Part shown: positions 34,863-46,265 of the stretch, in pieces | How positions within the stretch are numbered: position 1 is the stretch's first letter | Layout: every line of letters starts with the position of its first letter | Assembly: GCA_003194525.1 (NCBI GenBank) | Contig: NBIV01000033.1 | Coordinates: 310,001 to 374,000 of the forward strand | Direction of reading: 5' to 3' | DNA length: 64,000 bases | From: Gracilariopsis chorda | Lineage: Eukaryota; Rhodophyta; Florideophyceae; Gracilariales; Gracilariaceae | The notes under the pieces: model-generated | Seen by the model: only the letters and a program-made list of their open reading frames with translations | The model's database searches: none | What the model was told of the DNA's origin: nothing | Made by a program: the position numbers and the translations under genes

Positions 34863-35960
34863 CCACTGGCTGGTTCATTTCTACATATTGCTCCAGAGGA
34901 GATAATCCATGAACAACAACTGGATTAGTTCTGTACACAGATTGGAGCACTACTTAATGGTGAAGATCGCATACCATTTGTCGTGAACGACCAAGGATAC
35001 GTGGTTACATTGGTTCAATCCACACCACAAATCGTGGTACCGCACTCATTGCAACAGCGAATCTTACATATGTCTCCTATGTGAGATTGAGAGCTTACCC
35101 TGGGGGTCGAAAGTTGTACTTGAATCTTAGAATAGACTTCTACTGGCCGGCTATTGCATTCGACTGCTATGCAGTTCGACGTTTTTGAACAGAGTGTGCT
35201 AAGAATAATGTAAAGCTACGTAGATACTCAAAGAAGTTAACGTTATTTCCAGCCCGGGCTCCGCTCGAATTCGTTACGATTCATATTCTTAGAGAATTAG
35301 TACGCACCGTGTATGGCAACAAGTTCTTGTTGGTAATAACCGATTGATTTTCAAAACTGGTAAGGACTGTGCCGTTGAAGGGAATTCCCGCTAGCGCAGT
35401 CTTACAAGCATTTATCACGCACTGGGTGTTCGTACACGGTCCATCTGTTCATCTGCTCTCAGATAATGGAGGACAGTTCACTTCTAAGTTCTTCCAGGAT
35501 TTCTGTCGAAGCTTAACGATTAAGAACGTGTTCACGACCTCGTATCACTCCGAAAGCAATGGGGAGGTAGAACGATTTAATATTACGATGCTTCACGCAT
35601 TAAGATCCTATGTGGCGGATCATCTCAAAGAGTGAGAATTATACACCGATGGTATCACTATGCATACAACACCCAGGTTCATCTGGTTCCTTTTTTATCA
35701 CATTTTGGATTAGTTTTGTCACGTATTCCACCACCGGTGGCCATCGAGGCACAAACTACGCTCTCAAAGTACCCCTCGATAGGTTCATAACCTGCATCAT
35801 AGAATCGGTGGCTAGTGAAGATAGTACCGATCGCTCGGAAAGCTATTGCAAGAGCTCAGGACGCGTACAAGCATAATTTTGATAACAAAGTTCGTACACA
35901 TCTTCCGAAAGTTTCCAAAAATGACTTTTTATTCGTACGTAAGGAGTACTACAATCCTGA
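34863..35960 (+). pseudogene. G2 integrase
   Basis: The zinc-domain part is scrambled by stops. The core is open at 35369-35635: LLSDNGGQFTSKFF gives the second catalytic aspartate, and HSESNGEVERFN the glutamate. Upstream, VITD-stop-FSKLVRTV near 35333 marks the start of the core. C-terminal parts near 35640-35960 are shifted. Confidence 0.75.
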
Positions 35961-36105
35961 GTAGGAACGGGGCCATAAGCTGCTTCCAATTGTGGATGCA
36001 CCCTGTTGAGTGGTATCTTATGATGAAAAAACAGTTGTGTTGGAAATTAACGATCAACATGAACGGATATAACGCTATCACGTCACCCACTTTCCTACTC
36101 CTAAC

Positions 36106-36675
36106 ATGGAAATGGTAATGGCACCTGTGAGAGTTTCAAGGGCACCCCAATTAGACAAACCACATAGAACGGACTGTACATTGCGTTCTGCGATTCTTCC
36201 TACACCGGATCGCGATTTAGCTGATATAACTTTGCAGTCAGGTTCTCAATCCGTTGGGTCCTCTGGCACACAACAGAACCGTCCGCAAATAATCACTAGA
36301 GTACAACGCCCGCCTGCAGTTTTCTCGGCACCGCCAGCTTCGGCTAAGGAGGGGAACAGTGGCCCTGAAATCGCTGTTGATGCATCACCGTCAGTGGCAA
36401 GTCCGCTCTCTGGATATCCTCACGACGTCGCGACAACTCCAGAAGGAGGAACTCCCATAGAGGACCCGAACCATCAGGGTAAGAGACACGCTACGCCTCA
36501 AATCGATGAGATTACCCTCAGAAATGAACTGAAGTCCCCACAACGGAAAGACACTACGAGTAACACCAGTACTGTGGTCAAACCGTCCACTTCGAAGGAG
36601 AAGAAAAATTGCACTCGCGAAGTTGTGACACGCACCGAGAAGACGGTTTTAGCAGACCCACATGGGTGTTTCTAA
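36106..36675 (+). pseudogene. G2 pol C-terminal Pro/Ser/Thr-rich tail
   Basis: An open 189-codon frame rich in P, S, T and Q, with an acidic/basic C-terminal part and no fold signal. It lies between integrase and chromodomain in the element and reads as a disordered linker. Between 36676 and 37360 the sequence stays coding-like with breaks (for example an open frame at 36916-37158). Confidence 0.45.
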
Positions 36676-37369
36676 GGAGATTATAACCTGGGTTGGTCAA
36701 TATTGTAGTTTGTAGAAGAACGAAGATCCCTGAAATGAAGTCAAATCTGAATATTTTTGGGCACAAGTCATACCGTCACTGGTGAAATTGAACACAATAG
36801 TGTGCTCCGTGACAGCATTGCTGTGTGCATGTACGGAGAACCGGATTACAGTGCCAGGATACGTTGACGCGTGTGCACCACGCCCAATGGTAACCAGTCG
36901 TAAGCGCCACCGCAAGTGGTGACAGACAGTAATCTTGTGGCTCTCGTGGACTTGACCCAAACCAATCAGATGGTGGATAATCCACCGTGTTTGGTGAACC
37001 ACTGCCTTGGCGCAGTGACTGCAACGTGTGCGCTTCTCCGTCGCAACGATACATCTGCATGGATAAGCAGAACATCTCGAATCTCCGAAGCTATCGTTCA
37101 GCGGGCATTTGCGCATGAAGAACGTTATTTAGCTCGTTGTACTCGTGAGAGTAATTAAGTTCAGCTGATCTGTACGGATCACCTTTCGGACGTAGTAGAC
37201 GTGAGTTAGCTCGTCGTCGTCGTGACAAGATACGACGAAGTCGTGAAGCTGTCTTCGCTCACCAGAAGGCTTTATAACGCTCCTGACGGCGCTCTGAACT
37301 CGAATTTGTGTGCCTAAGGTAAACTGACTACGGTATGCGTCATGGAGACGGATAAAACTGGAGTGTATT

Positions 37370-37530
37370 CACAGAAGTTCGTTGTGGAATGAATCGTGCG
37401 TCATGAAACTCATGATGGAGTACTGAGTTATCTCATCCGGTGGTATGGATATCCACCCGCGGAGGATACATGGGAACCCTTAAAGCACCTTCCAAGGTCT
37501 AAGGTCATATCATACTACCGTAGGACCCAG
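37370..37530 (+). pseudogene. G2 chromodomain
   Basis: KFVVE, stop, IVRHETHDGVLSYLIRW and YGYPPAEDTWEPLKHLPRS match the chromodomain strand-strand-helix, with YLIRWxGYPxxEDTWEP very close to the classical pattern. One in-frame TGA (37396-37398) is the only break. It would target integration to histone marks. Confidence 0.8.
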
Positions 37531-37974
37531 TCCGCTCTTCCATCCACTTTGGATAATGCGCAAGTTGGGTAACCCCCACTGGTGAGATGGCAGAGGACGT
37601 CAATTGGACCACAACGCAGTTAGCGGAGGACCTCCAGGAGAGTAAGAAGTTGACACTTCTGATAGGAGTGGAGGCTCCAGGAATATTCACTTTTATTTAC
37701 CAAATTAATGGTTTCACCTAATTAACGGTTTGTGAAGATGAAGCATGCATCATGGAGATGAATTACACGAAGTGTGAAGAAGAAGATCGAGAAGCTTGAG
37801 AAGCAAGAAGAAGAAGTATGAAGTTAACACAGGGTGTTTATTCTGTGCTCAGAAAAATTGTCACTGGGTGATTAGGTACCAAGAGGTTGTTTCACTCCCG
37901 ATGAGAGAATGGCACCACCCTTGTCTGACGCTCCTGGCGTGTGCTGCGCAGCGAACGCTAGCAGTTGACCCACG

Positions 37975-38670
37975 TCACTCATACCAGGCGGAACTGGGAT
38001 ACCTAAGTTCAACAGGTTCGATCGCATAGCCGCGCCTTCTGCGGATACCGCAACTGGCGGTAGAGGCACTCTGTCGAGTTTCCAGATTCCAACCAGGAGG
38101 TGCTGTGTATCCTGTAACGGGTGATTCGGCAACCCAACTACCTGAGGGTTTCACACCCGCCATATGTTTGGCGTCACCGGAGGCGTTCGCTTCATCATCC
38201 AACATCGGATCCTCTAGGTCAGCCGGAGCTTGGTAATCATCACTGAATACAAACCCTGTGGGTTGATGCTCGAGAATCACGCGAGGGGCGTTGCTTATCA
38301 ATAACGCTTGAGCACCTGACGTCTCGCACCCTTCCCATGGGTCGTAATAGATGAAATTACCCGCTCGTAGGTGAAGACGACCCGGTGAACGGCCATAGGG
38401 AGATTGCGTACTCTTCGTGCAACTACCGTGTGGTATGGTGTTCCAATTAGTCTGGTCAATCACATCCAAAATGTAGTACAACTCATCGACGTTTTCATCG
38501 AAACTGAGATTGGTGTGGGGATTAAGCGCTCTCATAACCTGTCTCAGGTATGGAGGTAGGAACCAAACCGTACAGTGGTCGTACGCCTCCCAGACGGTAA
38601 ATACCGCAACGCAGGCAGCCCACTCAGCGAGTATTAGGGACCAATACCCGGAACTCGGACCGAGGAGCAT
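37975..38670 (-). CDS. Antisense ORF in the G2 3' region, 231 aa, unknown
   Basis: On minus, ATG 38670 opens a 231-codon frame between the G2 chromodomain and 3' LTR. It looks like real protein: a hydrophobic, Trp-rich N-terminal part (about residues 8-30), mixed centre with NFIYYDPWEGCE, acidic DLEDPMLDDEANASG, and a basic RRRRGY near the C-terminus. No family is recognised. Similar-looking antisense frames continue upstream to 39638. Extra antisense ORFs in this position are known from some plant gypsy elements; whether this one is used is unknown. The plus strand here has only short frames. Confidence 0.4.
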   Translation of the reverse strand: MLLGPSSGYWSLILAEWAACVAVFTVWEAYDHCTVWFLPPYLRQVMRALNPHTNLSFDENVDELYYILDVIDQTNWNTIPHGSCTKSTQSPYGRSPGRLHLRAGNFIYYDPWEGCETSGAQALLISNAPRVILEHQPTGFVFSDDYQAPADLEDPMLDDEANASGDAKHMAGVKPSGSWVAESPVTGYTAPPGWNLETRQSASTASCGIRRRRGYAIEPVELRYPSSAWYE

Positions 38671-39296
38671 CCGCAAAGCGATGTATGTTAAGCACGGAGG
38701 AAGTTCGGGAAAACACTCTTTGGGTACTTCGACACGAGACTACCAACTTGGTAAGGGCACAAAGCGCCCGTCAAAAGCCTGTGGCTGATATCGCTCTCTT
38801 TCGATGTTTACCTAAGAAATCAGGTATCCATGACCGGATCGCGCTTTCCGTTCGAAACGGATGTAACTCACCAACCTGTCAAGTACCACGGCTATCCGTA
38901 TATACTTGAACTCTGCACACAGTAACGGTCTTGTCCAACACAGCATATCAGCTTCGATACGAAAGATACTCCCATTGAACTCTGCCGAATCGAAGGCGGC
39001 GAGTCTGTCTCCGTAGGGGATCTCACCGTAAGTTTAGTACCTTTCAACATCGAACCCATAGCGAGCGTACTGGATCTGTGTTCCGTGCACGGTTCAATCG
39101 TTTTTATGCAAGTATCTTCATCTCTTTGCGAGATTTGTCAAGGGTTTCAACTCTGTTGTCGTTAGTCCGTAACAAATTTGGATCAGTCGCAACGCGACAT
39201 ACCCAATCGGGGGACTTGACGATGTCGATAGGCAACCCACTGGGTAAACCACCGTTCGTAAGGTATGAACCCAATCCAGGCATGATTTTGAACCGC

Positions 39297-39638
39297 TTAG
39301 GGGTGAAACCACGGTGCCCATGAAAAGAGGAAAGGATCCGTTAGAGGATGACGAACGCGGAGCGTTTTCTGAGGGACCCAAACAGCAGCATTGGTAGTAG
39401 CCGGACGAGGCTGAGATGAATTCCACGCAACTGCCAGTGGATCTGAGGTGGGACCCCAGGCGGGTTGTGGCAGAGGTGCCTTAGGAAACCCACCCAGTTT
39501 GGGTGCACTCCACAGAGGAGCTTGGCAAGGACCAGCCGAGCTGGACGCCTCCGGAAGAGGGTTAGACGGATAACCACTTGGCATTGGTGGAAAAGTTGGA
39601 AGTTGATACTCGAGAATATTGCTAGACACTTCAGACAT
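39297..39638 (-). CDS. Antisense Pro-rich ORF in the G2 3' region, 113 codons
   Basis: The minus frame ends at 39297 and is proline/serine/alanine-rich (PPMPSGYPSNPLPEASSS). It lies upstream of the 231-aa antisense ORF on the same strand, with broken coding-like sequence between. Together they may be one decayed antisense gene of about 550 codons. It starts about 130 bp inside the 3' LTR boundary. No domain recognised. Confidence 0.3.
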   Translation of the reverse strand: MSEVSSNILEYQLPTFPPMPSGYPSNPLPEASSSAGPCQAPLWSAPKLGGFPKAPLPQPAWGPTSDPLAVAWNSSQPRPATTNAAVWVPQKTLRVRHPLTDPFLFSWAPWFHP

Positions 39639-39753
39639 CGAGCGTTAATCGTCTTTTTTGTGAGGAACGGGAATATCAGAAGTAACCATCGTGAGTGAAC
39701 TATTTGAACACGTCGCCGCCTGCAACTTCCGCTATATAAACGGGAAAACCCTT

Positions 39754-39770
39754 GGCCAAGGAGGGGGAGA
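39754..39770 (+). promoter_or_regulatory. G2 polypurine tract
   Basis: GGCCAAGGAGGGGGAGA lies directly before the 3' LTR start TGTGG. A purine run here primes plus-strand DNA synthesis. The same tract recurs before the duplicated LTR at 40826-40842. Confidence 0.75.
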
Positions 39771-40680
39771 TGTGGAGCAACGCGTTTGCGTAATATCCGC
39801 GTGGATGCAACTCATAAGAGTGAGACGTAGTCGCCACAATGGCACTACCGTATATGAGTTGGACTCACGTGGACTTGCACCAAGTACATGGTTTACTGTG
39901 TGCAGGTTCACCTAGGAAGGTATGAATCTGGAATGGATTGCAGAATTGTGGACGCGTGTGCGTGTGTGCTACATCGCCATGCTGTGATGTTATGTTTTAC
40001 TTGGGACGACCCCTCAGGGTGCCTGACACTGATCTAGCCACGTGTGTGGACCTGAGGAGGTGTGCACTTTTTTAATTAATTATTAATATTTATTTCTGTA
40101 ATTTACCTATTTATCTGAGCGCGACCTCTCTGTCTGGAGCGCTAAATAAAGTCAACTCGAGTCTTCAGTCACACATTAGTGTTCAGTCTGACCTGAAGAG
40201 TGCCGCTCTGGATTGTATTGCCTTTTCAGCGTGCAGTACTCCACCCAGGGGATCACTGCAATCGGTTTGTACTATGTACCCGCTTGGTACCACTACAGAT
40301 ATACTGCATTCACTAATTGTCGTCTGACTTCTATGTTCTCTGTGTTACAGATATCGACCCTGTATTGGGTAATTTTTTTGTTGTTTCTTGTTGCTTATGC
40401 ACCCACCGTCCAGTCTGTTCTTGCTGTCCGCAAGACCCGTCAGGTGGTTCCGTTCTGTCTGTGGATAGCCCCTTTTCTGGGTTTGCACTGGTCCACCGTA
40501 CGTGTGTTACACCGTTTCCAGGTTTTACCATTCCTCTTTACTCCGTGGTATTTCCGAACTACCGTAGGTCTTACACACGACACCTGGGTAGACGAAGGGC
40601 TCAACCACTGAGTGTACCTCGCAAGAGAGCAGGGACTCGGACATCCTTGAGTGTCACCCGTTCCCGGCTTTTGCACTACA
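39771..40680 (+). mobile_element. G2 3' LTR, copy 1 (910 bp)
   Basis: TGTGGAGC...TTGCACTACA, with TG...CA ends. Contains CTAAATAAAGTC (polyadenylation-like AATAAA at about 40143). The last 215 bp match the partial 5' LTR at 29716-29933. Confidence 0.8.
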
Positions 40681-40842
40681 GGCACCACCTTAGTTTGACA
40701 CTTCGGACATCTGTCGTGTATCGCCTGATTTGCAAGGAACCGGAATTTCGAAGGAACTCATCGTGAGGCTGTTACTTAAGCACTTCGCCATTTGCGAGAT
40801 CCACTCAAAGAATGCAGGAACCCTCAGCCAAGGAGGGGGAGA

Positions 40843-41777
40843 TGTGGGGTTACGCGGAAGACGTGGAAATCACGATGATGCTACTGATAGGAGTGCGACG
40901 CGGTTACCATGACGGCTCTACCGCATATGAGTTAGACCTGTACGAGATGATGCCAGTGGGATAGATTACTGTTTAAAGTTTCACCTAAGACGTTAAGAAT
41001 CTAGAATGGATTGCAGGTTGAGTGGATGCGTGTGTGCGTGTGTGACAGCACCATGCTGTAAGGTTATGTTTTACTTGGGTTGACCCCTCAAGGTGCCTGA
41101 CGCTTTCCTGGCCACGTGTGTGAACCCGAGGAGGTGTAAACAATTGTAGTTTGTTATTATTATTTATTTTGGTAGTGTACCTACTTAGGTGAGCGCGACC
41201 TCGTCGTCGCGAGCACTAAGTAGATTTAACCCGAGACTTAGGGCATTCGAAAATGTTCAGATTGACCTGAGGTATCGGGCTCTGAATTGTGACGTCGTTG
41301 AATCGTGTACTACTCCTCTTGGAGGGTCACCACATTCGGTTCGCTCAATCCAACCGCTCGGTAAGCATACAGATACTCGGTGTTATAATTGTCATGTGAC
41401 ATTTATCTACCGTGTGGTACAGTTATCGCCCCTGTATTGAGTAATGTTTCCGCTACATTCCGTGTATGTGCACCATCTGTCCGGTCTGTTTCTGTTTTCC
41501 GTACCATCAGCCGGAAGGTTTTTCTGCGTCCTCGGAAGGCAACTTTCACAGGATATATACTAAGCAGTCGCACCGCGTGGCACACCGGTCTCTGGTTTTA
41601 CCGTTTTTCTGGCTCCAGTTCCCTTTCTTTAACCATCTGTGGGTCAATCCAAAATACCTACGAAGTTATGCCCGTATTACAGGTATACAGAGGGCTCTGT
41701 CACTGGGTCTGCCTCCACAGGGAGCCAGGCCCCGGACACCTTGAGTGTGATACCCAACCTTCGGGTATTGCACTATA
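40843..41777 (+). mobile_element. G2 LTR, copy 2 (duplicated)
   Basis: TGTGGGGTT...TTGCACTATA, about 935 bp and diverged from copy 1. Together with the preceding 146 bp it repeats 39625-40680 head to tail with a period of 1072 bp. The terminal CA has become TA. Confidence 0.75.
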
Positions 41778-43600
41778 GTCTTACACTTTTTGATCCGAGT
41801 GCTTCCATAACTTGCCGTACTTTGTAATTGAATAGAAGGAATCTCTGATGTTCTATATGAACACATTCAAGAAAACGTAGCAACTGGTGACGCTTTGGAT
41901 GTGCTCGAAGTTCCCGGACTAGGCGTGGGAATGTCTTGCTGCATTTGTAGATCCTGGATACGTCGGAACTGAGTTTGGATGGTATGTTCCAAAGTCTGAA
42001 GCTCACTGCTGAGCAGCTCTAACCTAACTATGACGCCTCAACTACACTAGCTTTGACTTCTTGTGGGTCACTTTCGGTTCTGCTTGGACGAGAAATTTTC
42101 ATACCAATCTTCTTTGTTGATACTGTGACAGTAATTTAGATGGTACGAAATATAAGTGTACGCCTCTACCAAAATCTTTGTTCTATTCTACAATGGATGC
42201 TGAATTCTGGTTTTCTTCAAACTTTGGAATGGTTCGGTTTTTATACTGGTTCTGACGACTGCTTTTGTGCGTAAATCAATTCCAACATTCACTTCCATTA
42301 GAAACAATATAGATATGAATGATCGTAAAGGATTAATTCTAATAGACGAATAAATTCTACTCGCCAGTTTCAGAGAACGTTGTATATTGTTTTAGAAAGA
42401 TTTGAGAAGATATTTACCTCTACGTTCTTTCTTTAAGATGAAATAATTCATTTTACTACAAATAGCTAAAAAGTATAAACAATTAATACTCAGGGACTGC
42501 GTTATGTTTATTCCAACATGTAAAAAAGAAATTTTAGAGATTGTATTGAAGGTTTTGTGATTTAAAAACGCTTGCAAACAATATCCCTCAAAGCGGTTGT
42601 ACAAAACCCATAAAAGAACTACTAAGATTGTACAAAACTGTCTATACAATATCCTTAATTAAAGGATTAGACATTTGACCTAGAATAATGATTTAAAAAC
42701 CACAGCATGATGTAAGGCTCATTTTCGTATTAATTTGATTATTTTTTGAACAACTTTTTGACCACATATAATAGATTAGGCTGGTTTCGTATACGGTCTA
42801 AGTGTCCGTTGAAAAGAGACTGAAGTTGCAATGTTTCAGCATTGTATTCGAATCGCTTATACAGAATTCTGAAATACTTGAAGTGCAACGACCGTGTGGG
42901 GTACTTATCCGCTATTCCAGATATTCCGGGTGCCAGCTCATTTATGAGTAGTAGCATACGGCGTCGCCGGTAAGGGGCGAGTTTACGCGTGGCAAAGCTT
43001 GGCCAGATGGGCCGTGGCTACGGATTCCGCACCTTTTACACGCATATGCCACAATAGTGGTTAGATAGGAACGATCTTGCTATTTTTGTATTTATTAACT
43101 ATTAAACTATAGAAAGTACAGTACTTTGTGGGGCGTCAGCCGATACTCGCACCAGTAAACTTCCCCGACAAGGTTCTTCATCCAAAGATATTGGCTCAGA
43201 GCTCTTGCGCCTCCGGCGGTACTAAAATCCAACTCGGAGATGTATCCCGTTCCACACGGTCTGCTCAACCCCCTTGCTCGACGAAGCAACCCATCTTTTG
43301 GACATTCGTAGCCACTGTTATGGTTTCGCCCTTGTTTACGGTTATTTCGGGACTTACCAATATCTTGCCGAGTTCATCTCGAGACTCGTCCCCTCGACTC
43401 TTTTCCTTCTCTTTTCCTTTTTAACTTTTCCCTTTTCTGGGTAGCTCCGGCTATCCGCTACTCATACGACTTACTGTCATGTGCACCAGCGTCTGGAAGT
43501 TCCTCTTCTCCGAGCATTACACCGTAGACTGGCTTCTAACCTAACCTTCCTGCGCTTATCGCGAAGGGTGGCTTTGGTCTACAAGTGACACTGTCGTGTT
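41778..43600. other. AT-rich gene-poor stretch
   Basis: From about 42060 to 42780 the sequence is clearly more AT-rich than its surroundings. Minus-strand frames at 42392-42649 and 42739-42957 (72 codons, ILYKRFEYNAETLQLQ) are protein-like but short, and could be decayed organelle- or plasmid-type sequence. From 42960 to 43600 nothing is recognised. Confidence 0.35.
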
Positions 43601-43877
43601 TGTGAAATAGAGGGATATTTGGCTCATGTCTGCGGCAAGCTACTCTAAGACGACTACGAACCTTACGCGAGGTTTTGTGAGCTCGCGCTGCCCGCAAGCA
43701 ACTCGCTAAGCCTCTGCAGTACAATAAAAGTCAAGCCTGCCTCACTCCGGGAAGGAGCCCGGAACAAAGAGGGGCAAGCAGGAGGACCATTACTCCCAAT
43801 TACGTTTACTGGCGCTTGGAGACGACAAGGCTCTACTGCGCACGTTTTGCACGCGTCTTTTACTACAAGCTAGCTCA
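43601..43877 (+). repeat. Copia 5' LTR (277 bp)
   Basis: TGTGAAATAG...CTAGCTCA. Contains CAATAAAAG, a polyadenylation-like signal, at about 43722. It is followed at 43882 by TGGGCCCAGAGACC, a primer-binding-site candidate. Confidence 0.85.
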
Positions 43878-43907
43878 GTTATGGGCCCAGAGACCTCTTC
43901 GTCTACA

Positions 43908-45203
43908 ATGCCAAATTTGCGCGACGTTCCGAAGTTCGAAAGTGCCTGTGATGTACTTTAGTGGCGCCACAACGTATCTGAATGAGTTGACACGATCCGC
44001 ATAGCAGCGGAAAACGGTCCTGATAAACGGTACAAAACAATGTTTACTATACTTGGACGTCTTAGAGTCGAACAAGGTCTTCCTCCGGCGCAGAAGATTA
44101 TTGTTGAAGAAGCTCAAGCAAAAGGTCGAATTGACTTTCGCCAATATGACCAAATTCAGGACGTCCGGGAAATAGTTGACCTCATTGCCGTGGACCCTCC
44201 GATTGCTATGGTTAATCGTTTGATATCATCGTTCAACAAAGTTTCTAGCTGTCGTCATCGTAAGCAAGAAGACTTGGTTGCATTTCTGGACTGCTTCTGT
44301 GGACTTGCTTCTAAGCACCTTATTCATACGGGACTTGGGACCTCCAGCTATAATGGAGAAGTCTTGGCAATTACGTTAATTAATAATGCCAAATTACCCG
44401 AGGATACACTCCACAACGCATTTCTTCAGCTTTTTTCGCAAGCCCAATCTCGTCTAGATCAAAGACAAGTGGTTGTTGACGGCACTACAGTAGGGCTTTC
44501 GGTCATCGAGAAGATTGGAGAGGTTTCTAACTCCCTTATCAGCACGCTCGAACCCATTGAAATTCCCGAAGATAACGAGTCTTTGAAATCTGTTCTGCAG
44601 TATTATCGCAGAAACGTCAAAGAGATTTCCGACAGGCTAGAGCTGCAAACCGCTAGTCTTCCTAAGAAGAAAGGAGACAGTAAACCTGAAAATATCAAGG
44701 CCATCTCCAAACCGTCCTCTCGAAGAGTTGTATTGTGGATGGATGACGCCATTTTGGTTCTTTACTCTCTCTCTTCGGCGACAAAGCAGGCTTCGACTGA
44801 GATTTTACGAAATGATATCGAAGGTATGGTCCAGTAACGAGTCCACAAAGCACTCTTGTGTTATGGAGTTGGCTCGGTGGAGCCGCAAGCCCGCAACAAG
44901 CCCTCGCCACCCAGTTCACGTCCCAAAAAGACATATAAGAGAAATTATTCGTTTTCTGGGGCCTCTAAAGACAAGAGCGGGAATGTTGGTTGTTCCGAGA
45001 GACCAAGCAAACGCACTCATAGATTCTGTTGGGACTGCGGTTCACGAGAGCACTTCCGAAACTCGACAGATTGCTCATTAAATGGTGGGAAGAACTACAT
45101 TGATGAGATGCATCGTCTGGCCAAGGGAAGCACAGACAAGAAGAAGATTTCTGATGCGTTTTTTCGCAAGGGCTCTACGCCCTCGAAGGGCAATCAAGCC
45201 TAA
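43908..45203 (+). pseudogene. Copia gag with zinc-knuckle region
   Basis: One frame runs from ATG 43908 to 45203 (about 431 codons) with stops near 43959, at 43983-43985 and at 44835-44837. The part open from ATG 44040 (265 codons) is helical, gag-like. The knuckle FCWDCGSREHFRNSTDC has CX2CX4H but six residues instead of four before the last cysteine. The protein packages element RNA. Without the three stops it would be whole. Confidence 0.75.
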
Positions 45204-45239
45204 TAGTTTGGCGTGGAGCGAAGCGGTCCGTTCCATGGA

Positions 45240-46265
45240 GGGATGACCCCACCGCGGTGGTTGATGTCGGGTGCCCCGAAATGTTGGGGAATTCAATCGG
45301 CTGTACGTGTAGCTTTGGCACTCAGAATACCCTTCAAACTTCGCTCACTGGACCGAGAACCCTTCTAACATGGGTATGGAACCAACTGTAATGACGCCCG
45401 TATTGTGTTTGCAATTTGGGACCTTCCAGTAGTGGACGTTCAAGGTCGGCAGGCGTTAATTCCATTTTATATGGTAGACGGGGATGGTTTGTTGCTTTTA
45501 AGAAACGATCTGCTGCAGAAAGGTAACCTGCTTGGAAAAGATCGGCTCCTTGTCCTTCCAAAAGGCGTACTTGCCGACTATCAGTTAAGCCTCCAGAAAT
45601 ATAGCTCACGCCTTCTAGGTGACCATGAGGACACCATAAGAACCAGGCTACTTGTAGTGCCGACTTCCGACGAATCCATTCGTTCTTGCTTCCATTCCTA
45701 TCGCAGACTTCTTGAGAATGTAGCTTCAAAGGCTCTACAGGAGACGTATACAAACGGCAAAATTTGTCGCTGGTTCGCTGCGAAGCTTCACGGCTTTACT
45801 CACCTGACAATTGATGACATGTCTGAGGTGTGCCGGCGTGCAGGCGTGTTGACCCCCGCGCTTCAACAGGCGTTGAAGGCTGCTATGGAGAAGTGCACAA
45901 CATGCAAGAGTACTAGACTTCCGTTATCTTCACGGAAAGTCTCGTTCCGTCGGTTACTCGGTCGATTCAATGATCATGTGCAGATTGATTTCTTCTTCAT
46001 TTCGGAAATGGGAAACCTTCCCATTCTACACATGGTAGAGCTCTCATCGGCGTACTTTGTGGCAGTTATGCTGGACACTCGTGAGCTGAGGGAAGTAAAG
46101 ATTGCTTTCGAGCATCAATGGGTCAATGTACATGGTCCTCCGCACTCGTTGTCCGGGGACCCAAAATTCGACAAAGGGGTCTTCAAGGACTTCCTGGCCG
46201 TACAATCCATCACTTTTGAACCACGACCAGCTCGAACACACAATAATATTGGTGTAGTCGAGTAG
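45240..46265 (+). pseudogene. Copia protease and integrase core
   Basis: AVVDVGCPEMLG near 45260 sits where the protease should have D(S/T)G; here it is D-V-G. After breaks, an open frame (45405-46265) carries the protease C-terminus, then the integrase HHCC zinc domain (LHGFTH and CTTC), and the DDE core: D in VQIDFFFI, D in SGDPKFDKG, and E in NNIGVVE just before the stop. All three integrase catalytic residues remain. Confidence 0.8.

Larger units (their letters stand above)
29716..40680 (+). mobile_element. Large Ty3/gypsy chromovirus-type element G2
   Basis: A partial 5' LTR, primer site, gag, zinc knuckle, protease, RT, RNase H, integrase, Pro/Ser/Thr-rich tail, chromodomain, an antisense-coding 2-kb region, a purine tract (GGCCAAGGAGGGGGAGA at 39754-39770) and a 3' LTR are all on plus. 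The internal part is about 9.8 kb, long for a Ty3/gypsy element, because of the tail and the antisense region. Frameshifts and stops break every domain. Confidence 0.85.

Noticed and set aside
36697..37116. Minus ORF of 139 aa inside G2, Cys/His-rich
   Set aside because: The plus strand is coding-like between the pol tail and chromodomain here, and the overlapping minus frames differ in phase with no motif spacing.
40213..40766. Plus ORFs of 132-149 aa with hydrophobic stretches
   Set aside because: They lie inside G2 LTR copy 1 and are not kept open in LTR copy 2.
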